Assembly (NCBI GenBank): GCA_964036155.1
Contig: OZ038423.1
Span: forward strand, 52,963,249 to 53,027,248
DNA from: Diploscapter coronatus
Taxonomy: Eukaryota; Nematoda; Chromadorea; Rhabditida; Rhabditidae
Direction: 5' to 3'
Length of the DNA stretch: 64,000 nucleotides
The notes beneath the pieces were generated by a model. It worked only from the letters and a program-made list of their open reading frames with translations, was not told the DNA's origin and did no database searches. The stretch's first letter is position 1; every line of letters begins with the position of its first letter. Shown here piece after piece: positions 1 to 12,300 of the stretch. Made by a program: the position numbers and the translations under genes.

Positions 1-3000
1 GGATCAGGCAAAACGGCTCTGAATCAACGAACTGTTGCTAATGATCTAAAAATCATCGATATAATTGGGCAAGGAAGGTAAACTGTCTTTTGCAATAATT
101 AGGTCCCGAAATCTCAATTTTAGGTTTGGCCAAGTCAGGAAAGCATTTTATAGATGCAGTTATGTGGCTGTCAAAGTAGGAACAATAGAATTTTTCGCAG
201 AAAACAGCAAATTATTTTGATAGACATTTTACACGACGGAGGAGAACTCCTGGCGCAATGAATTGGACATCTACCAAACACACATGCTCAACCATGAAAA
301 CATCCTGCGTAAGACTTTCAAATTATTTGTTTTACATTGCGGACTTCCGAGATTATTTGATGAACTTCGTAAAAAAAGAGTGCGTGAAGCAAAGAACAAG
401 TTTGATATGCACGCTTCATTTTTGCGCGTTTAGAAAATGAGTTATTTTTCATTTGCATCAAGTAGTTGAATGTCCACAATAGTCGATGTTTCAGAGTATG
501 TCGCCGCTGATATCTCTAGTGAAGATTCCATCACTCAGGTCATACAAAACTAAGTTTATTTATATACATTTTTTAATTTTAGATGCTTCTCATAACAGAT
601 TATCATTCGCTTGGATCACTATTCGATTATTTAAGAAGAGATGACGTGCGATTAGGTATTGAAGAAGCACTAAGGCTTTGTCACAGGTTGGACAACAATA
701 TTTTCACTAAGGGATAATAACTTGCATTATCTTTCATATCAAATATCAAATTGAGCAAATTAAATTGTTAATCTGGCGAAAATATGACTAAAACTGGATC
801 AAAGAAATCATGAAATTATTTTAGTTCAATATGTGGCATCGAACATTTGCACGCTCCAATTCAAGGCACAGGAAGTCGAAGAAAGCCTGAAATTGCTCAT
901 AGGTTGGGTTTATTTATTTTCAGAAGTAAATTAATACATTTCAGAGATATCAAGTCGAAGAATATCATCGTCAAGCGACCGGGTGTCTGTTGCATTGCTG
1001 ATTTCGGTCTGGCAGTCAGATTGTAAGGAATTTCACATTCAGTAGTTGATAAGAGTATTCGGCCACTCATGATACTTTTACTGCCTGCCCCAGGGGTGTG
1101 CAGAGTTGTAAGTCAGAATTTAGACGTCTCTTTCTTTTCTCCACAGGCTCACTTCCTTTTTCGCCTTTTCTTCTCGCCTCATCCAGAATTTTGAGGATAA
1201 AGCTCAGGTGACAAGGTACTCGTGGGAGATAGAAAGTGAAACCCATTAGGAAAATAAAGACGCCGAAATTCGAGGCTAAAATCCCGCACACCAATGGTCT
1301 GTTCTGGAAATTTGTAATTATCCAATTCAGATTAAAGCAAAAGTCCTATGCTATTCCATTGTTATTTCATTTATGAAAATTTCATAGACTTCATTATAAG
1401 TTTAAATATCAGATTCTCAAAATTTCGTTTGTGGCCTGATACTTTAATTTTTACCAGGTTCTCTCCTTGAGAATAGATAATTCAGAGAGAACAACAGACT
1501 TATACCTGAGAAAGTGAATGCTCAAGTTGGGACTAAACGATATATGGCCCCAGAAGTTCTCTGTCGAATGCTAAACGTGAATGATTTTACTCAGTTCAAA
1601 CTGGCGGATATGTATTCATTCGCTTTGGTACTATGGGAGATAATGATGATGATCGAGGTTGGTCTTCTTCATAAAAGACAAAAACGTATAGTTAGGAAAA
1701 TTAAATCGATAGTTTCTTACACATTTTGGTTTATTCCATTTGAAATTGCATATTGTGAAGGCGGCGATTTGACTGTACAAGGGGTCTTGCGACAATGTGG
1801 CGCCTCTCTTATTATCCTTCCTTCTGGCAGCTGTGATTTGAAAGGAAAATGTTGGAATATCGAAATAGCATTATTATAAAAGGCAGTTTGAAAATGCAGT
1901 AATGACGAAATGAATGCTTTTTCCCCACACGCTTTATCTCTTTTACTATTGCGTTCCGTCACTTGGCCATTTCGTCGAATCCAACAAGTCATCTTGTCAC
2001 TTTACATTTCATTATTCACTATTCGGTCTCTTCCATCTAGCCGTTATTAATAAAAAATGGATAGATTTAAAGAAAAAATCAACATAAAATATCGGAGTAA
2101 TTTAGCTGAAGCCAGCAAGTGGAGGGCAGGAAGGAGTGGATGGAAATGTATCCGAATCGAGTGGACTCGGGGACTCGCTTGGAAGCGAACAACCGAGAAT
2201 TCATAGGGAAAATGCTAGCATCAATAAGGTGGGCAGATATTGACGTAAAAATATAAATAAAGCCATAGCTTTGAAACATTTTCGTGATCTACCGTAAAGT
2301 CTAAAGTAAAAGCCCTCTATAATAGAAGTTCAACCCCTAAAGTGCCAGATCCACTCATTACCCGACTCAGATCATCTCAGGAAGTATTTTTAGGATAAGC
2401 CTTGAAGCGCGTAAAGTGGATTTAGTATTGATTTGAAACGATAACGTTCCTCGGATGAAGAGTTATGGCGTTTTGAAAATTCTATTTTTTCGAGAATTTG
2501 GAGATCAGTAAATAGAGGCCCATGAACTTCTATTTTAGATTTTACGATAAATAATTCCTTCGAAGAATACACTTCTCTATCACTCCGTATTTAGGAGAAG
2601 AAGGCAAGTGTCTGCATGCCGTATGAAGGGATGGTTTCAAACGATCCGTCATTCGAGGAAATGAGGAGGGTCATTTGCGAAGAAGAAAAGAGACCGCCAA
2701 TTGACTCTGCATGGGCTACTGATAAACAGGTACGTTTTGGCGGCTGTCATCAAGAATAATCTGAAAATTACTCTTATAACAAATTTTGCTGAAGGTATTT
2801 TCAAACATTTAGAGCTGTCTAAATGAATTGACGAATTTGATGAGCGACTGCTGGCATGCAAATCCTGACGCACGGCACACTGCACTCAGAATGAAGAAAC
2901 AATTGCTGAAACTGATAGAAGGATTGCAAGACGTCAAGGTAACTAGCGCTACATATGCATTATTAATACACAACAATATCATCTGAATAGGTAAATGGAA

Positions 3001-3065
3001 AAGGGAAAGAGACGACGAGTCGAAGTCAAGGAACAGACAGCGGATTCAAAGAAACCAATACCTGA
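1..3065 (+). CDS. TGF-beta/BMP type I receptor Ser/Thr kinase, 5'-truncated by window
   Basis: Membrane receptor kinase that phosphorylates R-Smads; only the cytoplasmic part is in the window. Eleven phase-consistent exons can be joined: 1-77, 124-175, 224-308, 495-538, 583-686, 825-902, 945-1022, 1486-1657, 2595-2729, 2813-2938, 2991-3065 (TGA). The first exon starts inside the GS box ([13 protein letters not shown]) and runs into the glycine loop (GQGRFGQV). Next come the ATP lysine (YVAVK), the L45 loop ([12 protein letters not shown]), the catalytic loop ([11 protein letters not shown]), DFGLAV, the activation segment GTKRYMAPE and the C-lobe motif [13 protein letters not shown] box directly before the kinase is diagnostic of type I receptors; sma-6, tkv and ALK are family members. 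The ligand-binding and transmembrane exons lie left of the window. Intron 176-223 is only 48 bases. The acceptor of the 2595 exon is the least certain junction. No disabling change is seen. Confidence 0.93.
2288..2345 (+). repeat. Fragment of TIR element family F2
   Basis: TACCGTAAAGTCTAAAG followed by AAGCCC and GAAGTTCAACCCCTAAA matches the left 60 bases of the element at 43732 with scattered differences. It lies in a receptor-kinase intron (1658-2594). No right end was found. Confidence 0.45.
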
Positions 3066-3962
3066 TCGAGTATTTCGATATTTTGTATGCTGCTATACTA
3101 CTGATTTATTCCTTTTCTTGCAACTGGTTGTATGTGTATTTCATATTGATCTCATTTGAATAGTGCTCGGTTCACAGGTCCAAATATGTGTTGTGTCAGA
3201 AAACTAATCCCTTTTTCTAAATTTGAATGTAAATATTTACGCGGGAAATTACATATCGATAACTGTTCGTTTATATCTTCTCATTTTTATTTGAAATTTA
3301 AAATATTGAATTTTCCGAATTTCAAAATTGTCCGAAAAAATCTAAATTAATTAACAATGTTAAAATTCATATTTAGTTTTAGTTAAGTTGAATTTTTCAC
3401 CATCTAAAATTTGATTTGTACAAATTATGCCCAATACAAATTAATCTTAATAATAATAATTTATTTAAAATCTAATAATGCAACACATTATTTCAGAAGA
3501 CTAACGAAAGTTAAAAATATCTAACATGAACAACTATTTTACCCATTTATATTAATTTCAACCGAGTTAAAGAAGATCTTTGTTTCGAACCATAGTAATA
3601 AATGCTTAGATTTGGACAAACGAAAATTAAAAATATAATATTTAACCTAATAATTAATGATTGATTGAATACAAAGAATTTCATTATTCAATCTCTGAAT
3701 AAATAAATCTAGGTGACCCTTTTGAGGAATTTTCGATAATCCGTAATCACCCGTAGTTTTCTTGATAGCCCATAAATTGAATTAATTTTGCTGGTAAAAT
3801 TGCAAATAATCAGGAAACAATAGCGCACTAGAATATGGACTTTTCAGAACTTTAGGATGCAAATATTGCAATTTATAATGATAAGATATGGAGTGTTAAA
3901 TGAAAGTGAGTTTTCATCAGATTGTATAAGCTCGTCGTGAATTCTAATTGTAAAGCAATAAA
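3066..3962. other. AT-rich convergent intergenic region
   Basis: About 900 AT-rich bases between two genes that converge 3' to 3'. It should hold both 3' UTRs. No coding exon or RNA gene is visible. Confidence 0.6.
3597..3602 (+). terminator. possible poly(A) signal, receptor kinase
   Basis: AATAAA about 530 bases after the kinase stop codon. It is the best canonical hexamer before the convergent GPCR gene, but the distance makes the assignment weak. Confidence 0.3.
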
Positions 3963-6900
3963 TTAGAGTCGAGTAGGCAAAAGTGATTGCCTCGATGGAA
4001 TTGGATCTTCAGGAGCGACTACATCTGTGGTCTCATTGACTCGCAACAATAAAGTCACCCATGGGTTGTCGCATTTCTCAGACATTCTCCTCATTCGATT
4101 GCTCGGCAGAGATTTCTGTAAACTCGGGTTTCCTGATGTCTCGTTTTCAATCCCTACCATATCGCGTTTGTCTCCACACAACATTTGCTTGAACTGCTGC
4201 CGAATATCTGAGTTGGAGCAGAAATGAGCAGGAAATCGAATTACATTGCCAATGACGGTTAGCAGAGAAGCGATATCCAAAGCAAGTCGGTGAAGATCAG
4301 GATGATCTTGATGGAGAATATCTGCAATAGCAATATCATTTCCAGGTCCTAAACTCTGTTTCGATTACCTCGATCGATGTATTCGATGAGAATAAGGCAC
4401 AGTGTGAGCAGGTTGGAAATAAGGTAGGCAGTAATGATGACTATTAGAGTCTGAGTAGCTTGTCTAATGTTCTTCTTCCTCATTTTCATAACGTCATGTC
4501 CCAGTGTCAATTCAGTTATTAGGGAACGAAGTTGCTAAAATATTTATTTTACTTTTCTTCATTTTCTTCTAAAAGAGTCTAGGTGTAATCCCTGTGAGAA
4601 GGGGTTTTCCGTGTCAAACAAATTGCTCATGCAAATCCTTTGAAATCCTCTCAAATTCTGATTCGGCAACATTCGTGAGCAGCACTCTTTCAGGGCTGAT
4701 AAAACTTGCAGAGCATTTGAGCGATCATCAAACAGAGCAGAGCAGAGTAGACTTCCCACAAATGCACAAATGTCATTTCATTTGGGTTGTCTCACAGCTC
4801 GTCTTCAATTCTGCCCTTTCCCTTCCCTCCTCTCCCCTCCCCTCCCTCTGCTTTCTGTCCTTCAACTTCTCGATTCCCGATTCTTTGTCCTTTCCCTCTC
4901 CATTGCCCATAAAACGGCTCCTCGGTCCATTCAGGGCGCGTTTATTTCATTAAGTAGCCCCATTTTTTGTATGGGTCCAGTGAATAAAAGGCAGATCGAG
5001 TTCAAGAAAATTCTCGATAAAAAACTAAAAATCCTAGAAGTGATTTATAAAGGAAAGAGGCGTTCGCGCCCTCCGCCTACAACAAGAACATGTCAGTTGA
5101 AGTTGAGTGCTTGAGGGTGAGGGGTTGTGCCACAATGTGCCAAAAATGAAGAAAGAGATGAGTCTGCATGCAATGCAATGCACTTCCCACTCCCACTGCC
5201 ACTTTTGACACGACATCTTATGCAATTCACAATTCAGGGATTATTTTTGATTTCTTCCTTATTGTCTTTCTGTTTTCATCTATGCACAAAAATAGAAAGG
5301 AGCTTGCCTGAACATTTTGTTTCTTGAGCATGAGCACAATGCCCCCATTGAGGAGAATGAGCGTGAAGAAGGGCACAGAGATGGCAAGGGTGTGGACGAG
5401 GCCGAGCAGGTCGTGGCCACTGCTGATGGGCTTCGACCCGACCAGCCACCTGCCGAATCCCGAACAGCCCTCCAACTCCTGCACGATCAACTCCTGAAGC
5501 CGTAGTATTTTGATATTTTCAAATTCACGAAAAATATTCGTCACTTTTAAGTTCGCATTTTCACGGCTCAATAATCAGAGCCATATGCGTTTGATGCGAA
5601 AATTGGTTTTATTTTTGCATTGCTTCGAATATTTTTGACGAATTTGCCAACAGCACGCGGGTTAAATAATTTTTGTCGTTTTTCTACTCATTTCATTCGT
5701 TCATTCATTCATTCGTTCGGTCTCTGACTTGCAGCTGGCGGTGGCTGCCCCTACGTTTGCATAAAAATTTATGGCGCGAAAAACTGAGAGTAGACATTAG
5801 AAGGATTGATTCAAGAAGGCCATTTGTTAGGAGAAATGAATTCTCAGAAAGACAAGGAATTAGCCAATCAGAGAGTAAAGTTCATGGGACAAAATTTATA
5901 GCTTGATCCGCTTGGACTTGAATCCTATACCTCGGATGAATATTTCTTGATAAAGACAGCGAGAGTGACAGCCCCAGTCAGAGCGAGCCATCGCGTTCTC
6001 TGTTCGAAGCCAGTGAAGGTCCAGTGTCGAGTCATTATGTACCTGCAATTAAGCATGTGTATGTTTATGCACTGTGTTTTCTTCATTTATTCCATTCATC
6101 CCTTCTTCGCATTTTAAACCAGAGCATGAGTTTGTCCAGGATTTGCATCTCCTAGGACAACAAGCAGTATATCCCTATCGGAAGCAATTAGAGTGGCCCT
6201 GTCAGCTGCTTCAACTCCCTCACTTTCCACACAAATTCCACGATTCAACAAGTTCACATGAAACTGAAACAGCAAACTTCCTTCTTGACAGGTGCAAATT
6301 GTATTGCAACTTCCTCACCCTCACCCCCACAAAAACAGAACAGGATGAACGAAGCAGATGAAGCAAACAAATGGAGAAGTGCTTACCTTTCGATGGACGC
6401 GGCCACGAGGCAGAAGACTGAAGAAAGCTTGAAGATCTGCATGAGCAGATGCAGGGCTGGCAAGTACTCGATCCACACCAGGAACACGGAATACGTGTCA
6501 TAGAATTGGGCATTCACTGGGACCGACTGAAAATCAAGGGATTAATTTAGACACTGCATGAAGATCACCCGTTGTCTATCATACTTTGGAAATTTCGCAT
6601 GATCATAAATTGAAAATTCGCTTGATATGAAACTTAGGATAAAAGCACGAGGATAATTTAGTTTCGTTATGCTATGCATATTGGATGTGGCAAAAGTCGG
6701 CGCCAATATTAGATCACAAAAATATTTAATGTGAGTGTACAAAACTTCTCTTGATCTCATTTTCAGATTATCCGATTTTATATTATTAGGCATTATGCGC
6801 GCTAAATTTCATCATGATTAAATCAATTTTGAAATTTACGGCCTAAGTCGCATTTTTCATAATGTCAACGCAAAGATCTCTGACACACCTGAAAGTATCA

Positions 6901-9345
6901 GAAAAGAATATGTAGGCGTAAAATATGAGAAAATGTGGTATCAAATAAAGTGTGGCAGTGACAAAATAAAGATCTATGAAAGAGAAATGAGTTGAACCGA
7001 ATGGAATGCACGTTGATGGTGGATTGTGGATGCCCTTATCATGATTGATAGATACACCAACATGAGAGGGAGATTTATGACTGTGATCTCCTAGAAGAGG
7101 ATGGACGAATAGGCATGAAATAGAGAGCAGCAGAAAAGAGGCAAAGGTGGATTAGGTAAAATGTGCAGCTGCAGAGAGAAGAGAAAGACGAAATGAAGGG
7201 GGGAATGACAAACGACTAAAACAATCAAAATAACAGCAGAAAACGCGGCAAAATAGCACAAATTAGGCCGCTTCCTTCCAAGAGCCAGGGGCTCAGCACA
7301 AATGATCCTTCGTCTGCACTCGGACTGGAATGGGGGGTAAATTGAAAATTGATTCCACGAGGAAAAAAGCAAATCTTCGCGGAAATTGTTTCGAGTTTTG
7401 ACAGGTCAAGCAGGATGAAGGGAGGGAAGATCATGTTTTCGAAATGTCTAACGCACCTATAATGAGGGTATGAATCAAAAATTTGCGATATGCAACAGGC
7501 GAACTGGCTAGAGGGAACAAAGTGAAACAGCCAGAGGTTGTAAATGAAACGAGCAACGAGTTGAAAGATTGAAATGGAAACGAAGTGACACAAGACTCAC
7601 CAGGAGCAACACGAACGTTGCGTCGAGAAGCGTGTCGAAAAAGGCAACGAAACCGAGGAAGAAAAAGGGGGAATGCCTGAATTGGTACATTACAACTGAT
7701 TTCTGCTAACTGTAAGACTACTCTAGGATTTGTCAAGGCACTACAGGATGCGCTATAAATACTGTCCAATTTCGGATTCGCTTCTACCCAACTATTGCGA
7801 GATTCTTTCATGACAGAATGGAAATTACTGATACAAAACTCATCACTCCAGGTTTTGAAAGCTATATCTAGGGTTCTCCAGTGGGCATATGCCAAATCTC
7901 ATCTTTATACAGAAAAGATGATCTGGGCGGTAAATAAGACTTCTGTGAAGAAAAAGTAAAAGGGAATTTCTTGACCGAGAATTGTAAAAACCCGCCACCC
8001 AAAATGAGCACATTTTCGCCAAGGAAATATTGCTTGTGCGAGATTATTTTTTTCTTCGATTTTTTAAAGAACCCTTTTATCAGGTTTATCGTTGATCTAG
8101 ACTGGGTTCTTTGAGACATTTTAGGCTTGAAGGATACTCCTTCCTAAATTTTTGTTTTAAACTATCACGCTTCTATCACAAACGCATTTTGCGAAGGGAC
8201 GGAGCTCGAGGACTCTAGCTATATCAAACCCAGATATAATTTGGGCCCAGGAAAGACTAAACTTCACACTAAATTTCCAGCTCATTGGGAAGTCATTTCT
8301 CGTTTCGACATCCTAGGCAGTCTCATCATAATCACACTATATTGAAAGAACTTTAACAATGGTTCATTTTACTAAAACTCGTTAAAGTTTAAAGATATTA
8401 GTAGTCAGCTAAAAATAATGGTTTGACGAGATCAAAAGACTGGTTTTGTCCTGTCAGAGAAGTTAGAAAATGATTGAAATTCGTTCGCTTCCCCTGCCTA
8501 GGCATGAAATGTGTCTAGATATTTTTGACTTGAAAAAGTGTGTGCTGCCAACTCTTTTGACCTGGAAGATTCATCAAACCCAGGAGACAACTGTCACAAA
8601 AAAAAACCTGGCAATTTACCTATCAAAACCTCAAAACATTGGCCAATGAAAAGTGGCTTTTCGATATTTTAGTATTTACAGCTCATTGATAAAGATTAGG
8701 ATGATGGTAATGGCATGTGGAAATAGCAAAATACCTGTAGCTAGATCGAGTTAGAAATAAAGTGGCTAGGAGGCCGTTGAAAATAACACCAATTATAGAG
8801 AGAAAACTGCCGAGGACCCCAATAACGATGAATCTGGAAGCAAGGATTTCATAATTTATATAAAAAAAGGGAAAATGATACCTCTCCAAGAAAAGTCTTC
8901 CTTCTAGAAGAGAAGAGCACATTTAATAGCTTTCTAAAGCCGTTGGATCAATTCAGTTAGAAGATAGAATTCCTGTAGATGTGGCAAGTCTAGTGAAAAG
9001 ATAGTAAAAGTCGACGATGGAATCGAGAATTTGAAAATCGGTTTCTTCATATAACGAAGCAGAAGAAGAATGGCACGCAGCGGCAATGCAGACAGACAGA
9101 TAGACAGCTTATGTGCGGAAAGGAAGCACAGAGAAAAAAGCTGAAGGGGGAAAGAGAAGGGAGGAGGGGCGGAGTTAGAGAGCTGTTTGAAAGGGGGAAG
9201 CAAGAGTTTAGGCCGAGGAGGAACAGCCGTAGGGGTGCCACAAAATGATGAAGCTGGGCTGGAAGAAGAGAGACGAACCCAATGATGGAAATTACCCACC
9301 CGCAGCACAATACTTATAGACAGGTCCAATTAATTCGTCTGGCAC
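3963..9345 (-). CDS. Rhodopsin-family neuropeptide GPCR (nematode FMRFamide-receptor-like)
   Basis: Seven-helix receptor read from phase-matched exons (right to left): about 9296-9345 (extracellular end, one Cys), 8735-8833 (TM1, IGVIFNGLLATLFLT), 7601-7676 (TM2), 6387-6526 (TM3, ending in the DRY-like E-R-Y), 5931-6042 (TM4), 5308-5493 (extracellular loop 2 and TM5), 4369-4534 (basic loop 3 and TM6), 3963-4321 (TM7, cytoplasmic tail, TAA stop). The ERY triplet is built across the 6387/6042 junction. The 5308 exon uses a GC donor (CAG/GCAAGC). TM7 reads SLLTVIGNVIRFPAHF and lacks NPxxY, a variation I associate from memory with nematode FMRFamide-type receptors. The tail of about 75 residues is Ser/Asn/Arg-rich. 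The N-terminal start and signal were not found; the first listed exon probably follows another upstream exon. The peptide ligand cannot be inferred. Confidence 0.8.
4790..5300. other. Large GPCR intron with pyrimidine-rich core
   Basis: Intron between the TM5 and TM6 exons of the minus-strand GPCR (4535-5307). On the plus strand it carries a CT-rich block at about 4800-4900. Open frames here are low-complexity artefacts. Confidence 0.5.
7985..8222 (+). repeat. Dispersed repeat family R1, copy 1
   Basis: Lies in the GPCR TM1-TM2 intron. It matches the block at about 56265-56515 over most of its length. Shared landmarks in order are ACATTTTCGC, a segment ending GATCTAGACT, and a GGxCGGAGCT-type end. 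The two copies are diverged by eye. The family is probably an old non-coding element. Confidence 0.6.
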
Positions 9346-12300
9346 TAGTTCATAGAATCATCAAGTCTCTAATATATTCATAGGAACTTTTGGGTGACAA
9401 TCAATTGAAGGAACGATGTGCAAAAATTTAGACTTCGAATTCGAGAACAATTAAGAAATGAAATCTCGGCTACAGATCTAAATCATTTGAAATCTCGAAA
9501 TATCCTCCTAACCTTGAAATTTTTGCATTAGAGATTTTAAAAAAAATTTAAAATCTTATTTTATAGCCAATAATCAAAATCATGGACATTGTGAAACCCA
9601 CTCTGCCCTATACAGTTGAGTGAAGCTCGAAGCTCAGACCGATATTTTCAGAATGAAATTTCCATTTTTAAGGACTACATAAGAATAATCTAAAAAGAAT
9701 TTAAGTTTTGTTCGCTTTATAACCACTTAACTATTGGACCTAAATTAACCTAATTATTGAAGCAACTTTGACTTCAAATTCGTTGAAAGTATAACTAGGA
9801 TTTTTTTTTTATTTCGACATAAGTTTTTGTTTATTTTAGCCTCTTGTATAGCATAAGTTATCAAGATTCTTCAATATCTATTGTCGAATTAGCAGATTAT
9901 TATTATTATTTTCCATATAATATCTAAAACTAGCATTTGATACATTTTATATATCGATTTGATAACCCATTGTGAATTATACAAGAAGACGTTAAATTTA
10001 TATCAAGCTCGAGAAGCTATGAAAAACACTTTGAAAATTTGCAATAAATGAAAGAATGAAGCCCTACAAAATTTACGACTAAACACATGTTTCAGTCAGT
10101 TTTATGCTGCTAAAGACTCGATGAGTTATTTTTGCAGAAAGGTCAAAAAGCGCATTCGAAGGCAGAAAGTAGCAATGAAGCAGAAGACGATTTGCGAGTT
10201 GCGAAGGTGGGAGGCAAGGAGAAGAGAAGAATCAGAAATCGACATGTATCCAGTAAAGAGCTCGGAAAGACTAAATTTGAAGGAATATTTAGAAATCGAA
10301 ATGAACAACAACAGAAGGAAGAGATGAAGCTCGAAATGGCATAACTGACATAATTCTATCAAAATAACCTGATTTGTCCGACCGGAAGTTAGACACAAAG
10401 AGGAGAGGAATAGGATGAGAAAGAGGAGATGATATGCAGAAAGAAGATGAAACAGAATAATTCAATGACTGATGAGAAACGACTTTCCCTAATACGAGGC
10501 AGAAGTTTAGAACAGAATTGCTTTGATTATTACAGCTTGTTTTAAAAAGCCTATTTATTTGTGGTCGAAGGATAAGGAGTTTTCGAGAAGAAACTTTCAA
10601 TTTGTAGCGTCTATGCTAAGTAATTGCATTTTTCATTGACAATTTAAAATTTCCTGAATTCAATACAATACACTAGTGAGGGCATTTTGGATAACTAGAG
10701 GAGGATAAAAAACCTCCAATATGCAGAATATCTTTCGTTCTATATCATCTTATGAAAAAGGGTTGGCTTCTTATTGGAATAACATGAATTTTCCCCATAA
10801 AAATGTAGCCATTTTTCGACCTTAATTTGTCAGAGTTTAAAGAGCTAGCACCGAATTGATTCAATCTGATGATTTTACATCATTATTAATCTGGCTTAAC
10901 CAAAATAAACTTTTATCCGAGTCATGAAGTCGCTTATACGATAAATCCCGATGTATTTCACTATTCCAAAAATTGCATCGCAAACTTGGTTCATACTCCA
11001 CACATTCTACTCTCGAGAATAGATGTAAAAGAAGTCGACCTCGTAGCAAGTGACTGCATAACTATCGCCATAGTAAGCAATCACGATCATATGCTAATTG
11101 GAATTCAGGTTCATTTTTAAAAATTCAATGATATGGTGTGATATGAGCATGAAGATTAAAGAGCGCACCAACCAGGGCTGTTCAGAATTTGGATTTTGAA
11201 AAATTCGAAATCAGAATTGGAATTCCAAGCCCTAGAAATTCTTAGAATCAAAACTTTTCAGAATTAAAAGTCCGAACACTCCTGACACTAATAGTTAATT
11301 ACATAACCAAGATTATTGATATCTGACTTTACGCAACATCACCAGGCTTAAAAATGATCTGAGCGTGGAAATCCATCTTCACATCACGTCAGTAGACAAA
11401 TTGCGCTACAATTTCCATGAAATATACTCGCGTAATTCTTATCACTGAGAAGCAGCCTGCTTCTGCCAAATTACATTTTGCCGTGAGAAACAACAATTAG
11501 CCAGGTGGATATGAATTATGTCTGCAGAAATGAACTGAAAGCTGTGCATGGTTTGCGTGATGCAATACAGTTATGCCGAATGCTTCGCATGAGAATGAGG
11601 AAAAATGTGCAAGGAAATCAAAAGGAGTTCTGCATTATGTGCATTATGGAAATTGTACAGAAGTGAATGGATTTCAGGAAATGCGGCCAAACGCGGAATG
11701 AAATCCGAGAAGCTAATTCTAGAAACCAAAAACATACGGAAAAGTTTATAAGATCACGCAGACGCATGGATATATTCAAAATAGATTTTTGTACAGATTA
11801 AAGACATATGTTTCGAAAATGCGACGAATTTGCGTACATATCGATGATTTCAAACAGCTGAATGTTCTTTCAAGTCAAGCATATTTCATATGAAAATGTC
11901 TTCTACCACGCACAAAATTTCAGCTTTTCGTATTGGTTGACCAGAAATTTTATAACATTTCTCATAAACCTTTTCTCCGCATTTAGATATAAATTAAAGT
12001 GGAATTCAGAATATTTTCAAAAGTGAAAATGCATTCTTGTTTAACTATTTTTATTTCTCTCGCCAATAGTGATTTGGTTCGGGTAAAATTTAGCTGAATT
12101 GAATACTCTTGCATCTTTAATGAGTATGCTAGTTTCAACCAAATCGGATAACAATAAATGAGCAAGAAATTAATGCATCTAAGTATTGTATTTACGAGCC
12201 CTTGCTCGGCACTGCAGATAAGTAATGAATTAAACAAGATCTTAAGCATAACTTCTGACAGCTTTTCTATCAGCCTATAGATATTTCAGGTATAATCTAG

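Noticed and set aside
10121..10398. Lys/Arg/Glu-rich open frame after a TTTTTGCAG-like acceptor
   Set aside because: The purine-rich composition opens several overlapping frames equally well; no partner exon or conserved motif was found.
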